Part shown: positions 43,992 to 51,838 of the stretch, piece after piece
Numbering within the stretch: position 1 is the stretch's first letter
Layout of the letters: each line of letters opens with the position of its first letter
Source: an uncultured Acidobacteriota bacterium
GTDB lineage: Bacteria; Acidobacteriota; CAIWXX01
Direction: 5' to 3'
DNA: 64,000 nt
Assembly: GCA_903916735.1 (NCBI GenBank)
Contig: CAIWXX010000183.1
Location: forward strand, 17,618 to 81,617
The notes under the pieces: model-generated
Told to the model about the DNA's origin: nothing
What the model saw: only the letters and a program-made list of their open reading frames with translations
Database searches by the model: none
Program-made: the position numbers and the translations under genes

Positions 43992-45305
43992 ATGGGGTTT
44001 CAGTCCGTGCCTTTCGACAAAAAATCGATTGATGACATACTGGAGAAGAGCGGCATTCCGCTCGGGACTGCCTCCATCCGTGAAATGAATCGCATCATCA
44101 ACACAATCGAAAAGCAGCTCAACGTGCGGTACATCCGGATGGAGTTTGGAATTCCCGGCTTGCCGGTCAACCCCATTGCGATTGAAGCTGAAATCGAAGC
44201 TCTCAGAAACAATCTGGCGCATATCTACCCGCCCTTCGACGGCATCCCCTTACTCAAAGAAGCCACCAAGGACTTCATTAAAGCCTTCATGAATTTCGAC
44301 GTGCCCTCCCATTGCTGTGTTCCGACCAATGGATCGATGCAGGGCGGATTCATCAGCATGGGGCTGGCTGGACGGCGCTTTCCCGAGAGAGACACCATTC
44401 TTTTCCTGGATCCCGGTTTCCCCGTCAACAAACTGCAATGCAAAGTCTGGGGCTACGGGAATGATTCCATCGATCTCTATGACCATCGCGGAGATAAGCT
44501 CCTGAAGGCGGTGGAAGAGCGGTTCGCAACTGGAAAAATCGGTGGCATCATGTATAACAGCCCCAATAACCCTTCGTGGGTGGTTTTGAAGGAATACGAG
44601 CTTGAAGGCATCGGGAAGCTGTGCAGCCGGTACCGCGTCATGGCGATCGAAGATCTGGCTTACTTCGGGATGGATTTCCGGCATGATTACGGAATTCCTC
44701 ATCAGCCTCCCTATCAGCCGACCGTCGCACACTACACGGATCAATACATCGTTCTCATCTCCTCATCCAAAATGTTCTCCTATGCCGGGCAGCGCATTGC
44801 CATGGCGATTATTTCGCCGAATCTCTTCAATGAGACATCGAAAAACCTCCTGACCTACTTCGGAACTGACAACCTGGGGCATGCATTTGTCCACGGCGGG
44901 ATGTATCCGATGACTTCCGGCGTCTCCCACAGCTCTCAATACGGATTGGCCGCACTCCTCCGGGCCTCCGTCAACGGCCAGTACAAATTCACGGATTTTG
45001 TGAGGGAGTACGAGCGACGCGCGAAGGGCATGAAAAAGGCCTTCCTGAATAATGGTTTCACGCTCGTCTATGACAATGATCTCGGTGAACCCCTGGCAGA
45101 TGGATTCTATTTCACGGTTGCTTACCCAGGCCGGGATGGCTGCCGGCTCCTCGAGGAACTCGTCTACTACGGCGTCAGCGCCATTTCGTTGGTCACAACC
45201 GGAAGCAGTCGCACAGAAGGAATTCGAGCCTGTGTGTCACTCACGAAGATGGAGGATATTCCGGAGCTGACCTATCGCCTCGAAACTTTCCACCACGAGC
45301 ACTAA
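43992..45305 (+). CDS. PLP-dependent class I/II aminotransferase
   Basis: A 437-residue fold-type I enzyme. It shows YPPFDGIPLLKEA, NGSMQGGFISMG, the YNSPNNPSWV substrate-cofactor block, AIEDLAYFGMD (cofactor-ring Asp) and the PLP-lysine segment SSSKMFSYAGQRIA, with a late arginine in SSRTEGIRACVS. Overall it resembles aspartate-family aminotransferases. The preferred amino acid is unknown. GAGGAGG lies at ideal distance before the ATG. No biosynthetic neighbours help. Confidence 0.88.
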   Translation: MGFQSVPFDKKSIDDILEKSGIPLGTASIREMNRIINTIEKQLNVRYIRMEFGIPGLPVNPIAIEAEIEALRNNLAHIYPPFDGIPLLKEATKDFIKAFMNFDVPSHCCVPTNGSMQGGFISMGLAGRRFPERDTILFLDPGFPVNKLQCKVWGYGNDSIDLYDHRGDKLLKAVEERFATGKIGGIMYNSPNNPSWVVLKEYELEGIGKLCSRYRVMAIEDLAYFGMDFRHDYGIPHQPPYQPTVAHYTDQYIVLISSSKMFSYAGQRIAMAIISPNLFNETSKNLLTYFGTDNLGHAFVHGGMYPMTSGVSHSSQYGLAALLRASVNGQYKFTDFVREYERRAKGMKKAFLNNGFTLVYDNDLGEPLADGFYFTVAYPGRDGCRLLEELVYYGVSAISLVTTGSSRTEGIRACVSLTKMEDIPELTYRLETFHHEH

Positions 45306-45550
45306 GCGTATCATTGCACGTGGCGGGCTGAATATCTCTTTTCATTCGGATCACCATCATGATCCGTTTGTGGCTGCTGAATATGCGGACTCCTATCGTG
45401 GCGGCGAGGGACCAGGTGGATGAATGCGACGAGGCCCACGGTCTTAATAAACCCAGCCGCTGGTTCAGCGCGTTGCTGAAGACTGGAGACTTGGAACTTG
45501 GAATTCCCGATTCCAGCGGCCTGCTCGATCCGCAGCGACCTTCCCTCCTG

Positions 45551-46291
45551 CTACCTTAGCCAGCCCGGCAACGCCCCGGCTTTACGGGCATCCTCTTGGA
45601 TGTCGCTCAATCGCTGTTGAGCCGTGTGCAGATCCGCTTCGGCTTCGGCGATACGTGATTTGAGACTCAGGATGTAAACAGCCGTGCTGTCGTTATAGTA
45701 GCCGATGACTCCCGAGTAAGCGGCGATGGTGCCGACGGGTTCGCCGAAATGCCAGATCAATTCCTCATATTCATTTTTCAAGCGATCGCAGCCGGCTTGA
45801 GCGCGATCGACGGCTTCAGTGGCATCTCGTGCGAGCGGGTGCCAGTAATCCTCACTCCGGCCCTGCATATCGCGATATGGCAGAATGCTCCAGGCTCCGG
45901 GCGACTCCCGCGCGAGCAGAAGCTCCTGTTGTGCATGCGCCGCCTTTTCTTTCCATTGTTCATCAGTCATATTCCAGAAAACCAGGTCCTCGTTCGTGTA
46001 AGAACGGGGCGGGCGGGAGAGGGGCTGCACCAAAGGAGAAGGAGCTCGAGTCGGCACATCGGCCTTTTCCGTATCGATGTGAATCGATGCAATAAGGTCC
46101 TTGCGGATGGAAATGATACGCCCGTCCATCGTGCGGAGAATGCAGAGGCGGCCTTCCATGAGAGGCGGCGAATCGGACTGGATGGCGCAGCCGTCGATAA
46201 GCTTGATTGTGCAACTCGCGCCGAGAGGCAATGTGAAGAGAAGGAGCACGGCGCCGCACAGGAGTGCGAACATGATGACTCGATGCTCCAT
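45551..46291 (-). CDS. Exported protein of unknown function
   Basis: A 246-residue protein with a signal peptide (MFALLCGAVLLLFTLPLGASC). A short beta region (IKLIDGCAIQSDSPP ... GRIISIRKDLIASIHID) may interact with a ligand or wall. Then comes a Pro-rich linker and two helical stretches (DEQWKEKAAHAQQELLLARE; KSRIAEAEADLHTAQQRLSDI). I recognise no family. GGAGG seven bases before the ATG supports the start. Confidence 0.65.
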   Translation of the reverse strand: MEHRVIMFALLCGAVLLLFTLPLGASCTIKLIDGCAIQSDSPPLMEGRLCILRTMDGRIISIRKDLIASIHIDTEKADVPTRAPSPLVQPLSRPPRSYTNEDLVFWNMTDEQWKEKAAHAQQELLLARESPGAWSILPYRDMQGRSEDYWHPLARDATEAVDRAQAGCDRLKNEYEELIWHFGEPVGTIAAYSGVIGYYNDSTAVYILSLKSRIAEAEADLHTAQQRLSDIQEDARKAGALPGWLR

Positions 46292-46665
46292 ACGACGACC
46301 TCCTTCTCATATTGTACACCTCTAACAAAAGTGTTCAATCTGTTCCGTCACCCGCCGGCATTGAGATGGTGAAGACAATTTGTTTTCTCCATTTCAGCGG
46401 CTGGGAACCGGTTCCGAGGTCGGCCTGCCTTCTGCACATCCAAGACAGAGAAGGACTGCGCCTTGGCCGATAGTGGATTCGTCCCCGACGATAGGGCGGA
46501 AGTGATTTGTGCTGAGGAAGCTGTACGACAAAAAGAAGCTCATTGTGCGCATCAGCAGCGTCCTCAGACACGCTACTCCGGAGGAGGTATCCGTGCAGAG
46601 AGAGCGGCTGAGGCGCAGACTATGGTAAAATGAGGCAACGCCGAATCGTTCTATGGTGTGATGAC
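46292..46665. other. 374-bp gap, nothing recognised
   Basis: Lies between divergent genes. Small frames exist but have atypical composition and no conserved pattern. A TAAAAT near 46625 could be a -10 box but lacks a -35. Confidence 0.35.
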
Positions 46666-47157
46666 ATGAATAAAAACGCAAATCGAGCCAGACGGCGGGT
46701 TGGTCGCCCGAGCAAATTTGCAGAGCCGAGCCACCCCGTTACAGTGACATTACCCGATCGAATTTTAGACTTGTTGCAAGATTTCGATTCGGATCGCGCC
46801 GCGGCGATCACTCGGATCGCGGAGCAGGTGTTGAGTGGAAAGAGGATGCGGCCGCCGCAGGTGGAAGTGGTGGAAGTGGCGCCGGGGATAGGACTCATCG
46901 TGGTTGAATCCAGCGAGATACTGAAAAAACTCCCCTGGCTGAAGCTTGTCAGGATCGCTCACAGAAGGTTCATCATCACCATCGAATCAGGCGTGTCGAT
47001 TGATACATTGGAAGTCGGCATTTCGGACCTTATCGCGGATCTCCCTGCTGAGAACCACGGCGATGGAAACCTCCTCACGCAGCTACGTGATCAGATCCGC
47101 AGCCTGCGGCGCGCCAGAAACCTGAGCAAGGCCGAGTTGCTCTTCGTGGCCTGCTAG
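46666..47157 (+). CDS. AT-hook/RHH-like regulator, intact member of a paralogous pair
   Basis: A 163-residue protein starting MNKNANRARRRVGRPSKF, with a basic AT-hook-like GRPSK. Next is PVTVTLPDRILDLLQDFDSDRAAAITRIAEQVL, which has the strand-helix-helix pattern of ribbon-helix-helix DNA-binding proteins. The rest (VEVVEVAPGIGLIVV, then RRFIITIESGVSIDTLEVGISDLI and a tail ending KAELLFVAC) is a separate alpha/beta domain I do not recognise. A frame-shifted paralogue lies at 50381-50912. ATG 46666 is chosen because it matches the paralogue's N-terminus. Confidence 0.7.
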   Translation: MNKNANRARRRVGRPSKFAEPSHPVTVTLPDRILDLLQDFDSDRAAAITRIAEQVLSGKRMRPPQVEVVEVAPGIGLIVVESSEILKKLPWLKLVRIAHRRFIITIESGVSIDTLEVGISDLIADLPAENHGDGNLLTQLRDQIRSLRRARNLSKAELLFVAC

Positions 47158-47262
47158 TATCTGACCAGTCAACTCTATGCACAAAATGGCAAAAGTTGTG
47201 ATCCGGCATAATCGTGAATTTTTCTCAGGAAGCCAGGAAGAAAGGAATGCAGGAATGGTTTA

Positions 47263-47303
47263 TGAAACCACCGCTGGTCGAAATACAAATCCGTTCCTGC
47301 TTT
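47263..47303 (-). repeat. Dispersed repeat B, copy 1
   Basis: Read on the minus strand, 41 bases beginning aaagcaggaacggatt match 61181-61221 on the plus strand at 38 of 41 positions. GAATGCAGGAA-like text flanks both copies. Confidence 0.65.
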
Positions 47304-47418
47304 CATTTCTTCCTTTTGCCGCAGCCTTGCCGGCAGTTTTTTCTAGCTCGACGGCCAGGCCCAACCTGTGGTATTAACAAGGCATCGCTACTTGGGATTT
47401 CTTGAAAGGAGAAATGAA

Positions 47419-48699
47419 ATGGTGAAGAAAGTCGGTGCGCTCACGCTCTGGGTGTTAATGATCGGGTTCGCGGTGCTTAACGCCAACCCTCTGATTAGCA
47501 TTTCAGATCCCGTGACCGGGAAAAATGGACTTCCCACCGTCGTTTTAGACCCAACGACCAAGCAGTGTCTGGTCGTCTGGCTCAACAAAACGGATCAGAA
47601 ATTATTCACTCGCATTGTCAAAGGCGGAGGCGCCGTGGTTGGGACGCCCACTCTGATCAGCACCGCGCGAGCCGGTCAGCACTATGCGGTTGCTTTCAAC
47701 AGCGCCGCCAAGGAATTTCTGGTCGTCTGGGAAACGGCGACGACGGGAGGCGGCTCCACGAGCCTTTACGTGCAGCGCGTGAGTATACTGGGAGCTCGTG
47801 TCGGAAATCCGGTCAAGATTGCAGGCCAGCCCCAAAAACTCAACTGGCGCCCTGCTCTTGCCTATAATGCAACCGACGATAACTACCTTGTCGTTTGGTC
47901 CAAGGAGGGTTTGCTCACTCTCAATGCCGATGAGCTGTTGTCGGCTCCCGATGGTATTTATGGGCGTTTCATAGGCTCCAACGGCAAGCCCATCACTACC
48001 GAGACCCTGATTCGAGAGATGTCCTATCAGGAGAAAGATGGTTATCTCTGGCACCTCGGCTACCAGGGATTCTGTCTCCGGTGGAGTGCCGCGAAGAATA
48101 AATTCGCGCTGCTCGCCAACCACGTTTTTGCCGCGCAAGAACAGGGCAATGAGGAGATTGTTATTTTCTTCTTTACGAGCAGCGGAGTGACGGCAAGTGG
48201 TCCGACAAAAATCAACAAGACCGTTGTCGGCAGTCGATCCATTGCAACATCATTAGCGGAGAACACGACGACCGGACAATGGATGGCAGCATGGGAGAAT
48301 ATCGAAAATGAGGAAGGATTGATAAGAGGTTCAATCTTCACTCGGCCCATAGCCATCGGAGGCAGCCCAATTGGAATTGAACGACAGACCTTCTGGAATG
48401 AAGAAGAAGCCGGACTCCCATCACTCGCCTTTAATCCCGACAAAGGCAATTATCTGTTGGTGCTCGATGCCGACGGCGACCTGGGACCCAATGTCAGATG
48501 GGATGTGTATGGGCAGTTTCTTGCCGCCGACGGCAGCAGCAGCGGCAGAGTCTTGATAATTGCATATTCCAAGGCGACGAGCAACGCCGAACATGCCCTT
48601 CTCTATAATCCATTCACCAAAAACTTCTTCATTCCTTACGCATCGGTGGCTGGAACCAAGCTGATAAAGATATTTGGCACCTTTGTAGGGGCGCAATAA
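47419..48699 (+). CDS. Secreted beta-propeller-like protein
   Basis: A 426-residue exported protein with signal peptide MVKKVGALTLWVLMIGFAVLNA. It has repeated blades of the form YLVVW ... or FLVVWET (CLVVWLNKTD, FLVVWETATTGG, YLVVWSKEG, YLLVLDADGD) about 50-80 residues apart, typical of a WD40-like/YVTN propeller. No catalytic motif is evident. AGGAG lies seven bases before ATG 47419. It is followed by the decayed block on the other strand. Confidence 0.7.
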   Translation: MVKKVGALTLWVLMIGFAVLNANPLISISDPVTGKNGLPTVVLDPTTKQCLVVWLNKTDQKLFTRIVKGGGAVVGTPTLISTARAGQHYAVAFNSAAKEFLVVWETATTGGGSTSLYVQRVSILGARVGNPVKIAGQPQKLNWRPALAYNATDDNYLVVWSKEGLLTLNADELLSAPDGIYGRFIGSNGKPITTETLIREMSYQEKDGYLWHLGYQGFCLRWSAAKNKFALLANHVFAAQEQGNEEIVIFFFTSSGVTASGPTKINKTVVGSRSIATSLAENTTTGQWMAAWENIENEEGLIRGSIFTRPIAIGGSPIGIERQTFWNEEEAGLPSLAFNPDKGNYLLVLDADGDLGPNVRWDVYGQFLAADGSSSGRVLIIAYSKATSNAEHALLYNPFTKNFFIPYASVAGTKLIKIFGTFVGAQ

Positions 48700-48779
48700 G
48701 GAAATTCAATTTCGTTTCGTACAGATGCTCCGGGGAGGCGAGAAGCCCCTTCAACTATGCTGTCATTATTTGCGTTGTT

Positions 48780-49300
48780 TGAGAGGACTCGAAGATCAAG
48801 AAGATCGAGCACTGGAATGTTCACTGCCGAGAAGGCTTCTCTCACCCGTTGGTGAGCTATCCGGTTGGGGTAGTCCGGATCCAGCGGTCTGATGGGTGGA
48901 AATATCAGGACCTCGATTCCCGCTCCTGATGCGCCGCACTCTCTGGCGATCGTTTGCAGTTCTTCAGCTTGCCGGGACCATGGGCGAGGGTTCTCATAGG
49001 CTTTCATCACCCGCTGATAATACCGGCCGACGTTCGGATTCAAGAATGTGCGGAGGCGGAAATACAGAAAAGAGAGGAAGAAGGATCTTCCCGAATCAAA
49101 AAATTGAGGAGTTTGGAAATCATAATATCGATGCCTGTTCGGAATGAGATATTCGATATCGCTGAGGCAGTAGCCGAGGATGATCTCGTCCGCCGACCAA
49201 AATGATAGCCAGGAGGATCATGAGGACGAGCAGATTCCCGACGATGAGACGAAACCACTGCAGGCTTCCGGCCTTCACAAAATGGAAAAGCACCATGTCA
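48780..49300 (-). pseudogene. SGNH/GDSL hydrolase remnant with an N-terminal membrane segment
   Basis: An open stretch reads EIILGYCLSDIEYL ... YYQRVMKAYENPRPW ... VLIFPPIRPLDPDYPNR ... VNIPVLDLLDL, the later part of an AlgX/SGNH-type hydrolase. The early GDS nucleophile block is absent. In a shifted frame upstream there is a membrane helix (VGNLLVLMILLAIILVGG). It looks like a gene from which the central catalytic part was deleted and the frame broken. Limits are approximate. Confidence 0.5.
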
Positions 49301-49359
49301 GGAGCGCCGTCGATGCGACTATTGCCCAGATAGTCGGAAAGATTTCCATATGGCGGCAT

Positions 49360-50157
49360 CATGGGCACCCCGGCCGCTCACGGTGCACAGAGGAAGAGTG
49401 GCAAGAGCCATGAACTTCAGGATCAGGCCGTGCTGATCATGTCGGATCCGCCCGAAGAGATATTTGAAGGCGACCCAGAGCGTCTCCAGGCCGTATCTCA
49501 TGCTTCTTTTGAAATTGATGCTGGGAGGCCTCGGGGGAATTATCGCACCGGCACGGGAATCTCGCCGATTCGGAATCCTTTCGCGATGATCTGAAAGAGG
49601 ATTTGACTGTCGAAAACAAAATCGTTCGATTTCTTCTTGAAATCGATGGCTTGCAAAACATCCGCCTTGTAGGCTCTCATGCCGGTATGCCATTCCGACA
49701 GGTTTTGTCCGGTGGCCAAATTCTCGATGATTGTCAGGAGGCGATTGGAAAAATACTTGTACTTCGGCATGCCTCCGGCGAGGGCTTCTTTTCGAGTGCG
49801 GATGCGTGAACCGAGCATTACATCGAAATAGCCGTCGACGATAATATCGACGAAGTGCTTGATCAGTTTCGGATCATACTGGTAATCGGGGCGAAGCATG
49901 ACGATGATATCAGCGCGGCATTCGAGCGCTCTTGTGTAGCATGTCTTCTGATTCCCACCATAGCCCAGATTTTCCGGATGCCGGTAAACCGTGAGTCCGA
50001 GGCGGCGAGCCAGCTCAGTGGTGCCGTCGACACTGCAATCATCCACGAGGATGATTTCCTCAACGTACGACCGCGGAATATCTTCGACCGTCTGCACGAG
50101 CGTCTTTTTCGCGTTGTAGGAATGAAGAACAACGACGACCTCCGGTTTTTTTTCCAT
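49360..50157 (-). pseudogene. Family 2 glycosyltransferase, broken near the C-terminus
   Basis: From 50157 the protein starts MEKKPEVVVVLHSYNAKKTL, a GT-A dolichol-phosphate-mannose-synthase-like glycosyltransferase. It has LVDDCSVDGTTELA, HPENLGYGGNQKTCY, MLRPDYQYDP (replacing the usual DxD) and WHTGMRAY. It stops at 49540 right after EIPVPVR. The expected next block (RYFPEASSINF) follows as TAA plus two single-C insertions. The old frame then continues as SINFKRSMRYGLETLWVAFKYL to about 49360. One nonsense codon plus two frameshifts show decay of the C-terminal region; the catalytic part is intact. Confidence 0.72.
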
Positions 50158-50380
50158 AGGATCTGCCCGCAGGCTCGAAAAGCATCTCCTGACGAGGTTG
50201 TTTGGTTTGTCGTTCACGCGGCGCGGCGGCTACGCTTTCAGATCAACTCGTGTGTGCATTCCTTCTTTGCTCTTGGTCCCACTTCCGATGATCCTCCTTA
50301 TTTTCCAAGGCGCCGGCACAGGCCCCCTGATCTCCGGCATGCGCATGCGTCAAATCCCAACAGCCTTGGCATGGGACTTC

Positions 50381-50912
50381 TCATATCGCCGCCAGTGGCC
50401 GGCCCGAACGATTGTGGCGTGTTGAAACAAAGAGGAGTTCCGCTTTGGTAATGTGCTGTCCTCGCCTGAGCGTCTGTATCCATTTCAGCAGTTCTCGGAG
50501 CATGGCGCTCTCATCTTCTTCGGTCTTATCGAGACTATCAAGGATATCTCCGATGGCCACCTCGATCGTCTCGATCGGCGTGCCGGAATCGATTGTGATG
50601 ATGTAGCGTCCGGGGGGCGATTTTTGCCAGCTGCAGCCAGGGGATCCGACGGAGCCTCTGGCTTGAGCCGACGATGATCAACCCGATCCCCGGCCCCACC
50701 TCGACGACTTCGACCCTCTTCAAGTCACTCGATGAAGCCGCCGCCAGGGCCGTTTCAGTGGCGCGCGTGATCGCTCGAGCTCTATCCGAATCCAGTTCGA
50801 GCAGCATTTTCAAGATACGCATGGGCAGCGTCACGGTCACCGGCCGGCTGGGCTCGATAAATTTCCGCGGCCTGCCGGCATTGCTTTTTTCCGATCTTGC
50901 GCTTCTATGCAT
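50381..50912 (-). pseudogene. AT-hook/RHH-like regulator paralogue with one frameshift
   Basis: From ATG 50912 the frame reads MHRSARSEKSNAGRPRKF, PVTVTLPMRILKMLLELDSD and VEVVEVGPGIGLIIVGSS, close to the protein at 46666. At a run of six Gs on the plus strand (50612-50617) the frame breaks. Removing one base restores GRYIITIDSGTPIETIEVAIGDIL, a helical part and KAELLFVS, ending at 50381 with about 176 residues. A sequencing error, phase variation by slippage or real decay are all possible. Confidence 0.68.
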
Positions 50913-51196
50913 TTCTACTTAATATTACCATTATTTGAAAGGATTATTACATAAAAATTAAGCTTCAGAAGAAGGTATTTTACGCCCTGGCTGGGGAAAC
51001 GCAGCTTCCGAAGCGGCCCATCGATGGGGTGCGACACACTGCTCAATGCCCAGACGTTTCGGAGGCCATCCTTATCACCAAGCGCCCTGCAGGCGAATTG
51101 AATGAAACCGAGAGATACTTCTACGGGATCGGGGAGGGGCCGAGATTCTTGTGGAGTGGGCTCGGAACGTGCTAAGTTTCATTTTTATTGAGCTCT
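50913..51196. other. Gap with an AT-rich block
   Basis: The 50930-50985 stretch (ttaatattaccattatttga and onward) is much richer in AT than the surroundings and lies directly upstream of the frameshifted regulator. It could hold that gene's promoter or operator. The rest shows nothing recognisable. Confidence 0.35.
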
Positions 51197-51586
51197 ATGA
51201 CTGAAGATCGAAAATTCGGATGCATCGTCGGTGGTCTTTTTACTCTGCTTGGAGTTCTTCTACTTGTGTGGCGCCATCGTCTGATCGCCGGCGCGGTTTT
51301 TACGACCATTGGGATTTTTCTTCTGTTTGCTGCATTGATAAGCCCGCAGATGCTCGCAGGGCCGCATCATTTCTGGCAAAAAATCGGCCATGCCCTCGGG
51401 CGTTTCAACACATTTCTGCTTTTATCGTGTATCTTTTTCTTGGTGATGACCCCGTTGGGTTTTTTCTTCCATTTGATGGGTCGCGATCTGTTACGACGGC
51501 ACAAGCGCCCGGAGACAACGGCATCAATGTGGTCGGCGTATTCGGGGCGCGTCGCCGATAGGACGCATTTCGAGAGGATGTTCTGA
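51197..51586 (+). CDS. SxtJ family membrane protein
   Basis: A 129-residue protein with four hydrophobic segments (FGCIVGGLFTLLGVLLLVW; LIAGAVFTTIGIFLLFAALI; FNTFLLLSCIFFLVMTPLGFFF), followed by HLMGRDLLRR and a TxAxMWS...R...HFERMF tail, characteristic of SxtJ proteins. These nearly always neighbour a DUF5989 protein and a NodU/CmcH carbamoyltransferase, as here. The start ATG 51197 lacks a clear ribosome site. The stop shares one base with the next start (TGATG). Confidence 0.88.
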   Translation: MTEDRKFGCIVGGLFTLLGVLLLVWRHRLIAGAVFTTIGIFLLFAALISPQMLAGPHHFWQKIGHALGRFNTFLLLSCIFFLVMTPLGFFFHLMGRDLLRRHKRPETTASMWSAYSGRVADRTHFERMF

Positions 51587-51744
51587 TGAGTCGATTGAGC
51601 GTTTTCAGTGAACTGTGGGAGTTCCTCAAGTATCGCAAGAAATACTGGCTGCTCCCGATTATTTTTGTCCTTGTGCTTCTCGGGCTTCTCATCGTCGTCG
51701 CCGAAAATAGCGTCGTGGCACCCTTTATTTACACATTGTTCTAG
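51586..51744 (+). CDS. DUF5989 small membrane protein
   Basis: A 52-residue single-pass protein: a cytoplasmic stretch LSVFSELWEFLKYRKKYWL, then a membrane helix IIFVLVLLGLLIVVAE and a tail APFIYTLF. This is the whole length of the DUF5989 family. It overlaps the sxtJ-like stop by one base, so both are translated together. Function is unknown; partners are SxtJ and the carbamoyltransferase. Confidence 0.88.
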   Translation: MSRLSVFSELWEFLKYRKKYWLLPIIFVLVLLGLLIVVAENSVVAPFIYTLF

Positions 51745-51838
51745 CCGATGGCGGGTCCGTGGATGAGTGAGGCATGATGTCGAGCCGTGCCTTTTGGGTT
51801 CCAAGTCAAAAATCCAAAATTCAGAACTGAGACAGCAC

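Noticed and set aside
48636..49043. Intact 135-residue protein on the minus strand
   Set aside because: It starts at a TTG in the middle of an SGNH-like sequence that continues upstream in the same frame, and its end overlaps the secreted propeller gene; treated as a remnant.
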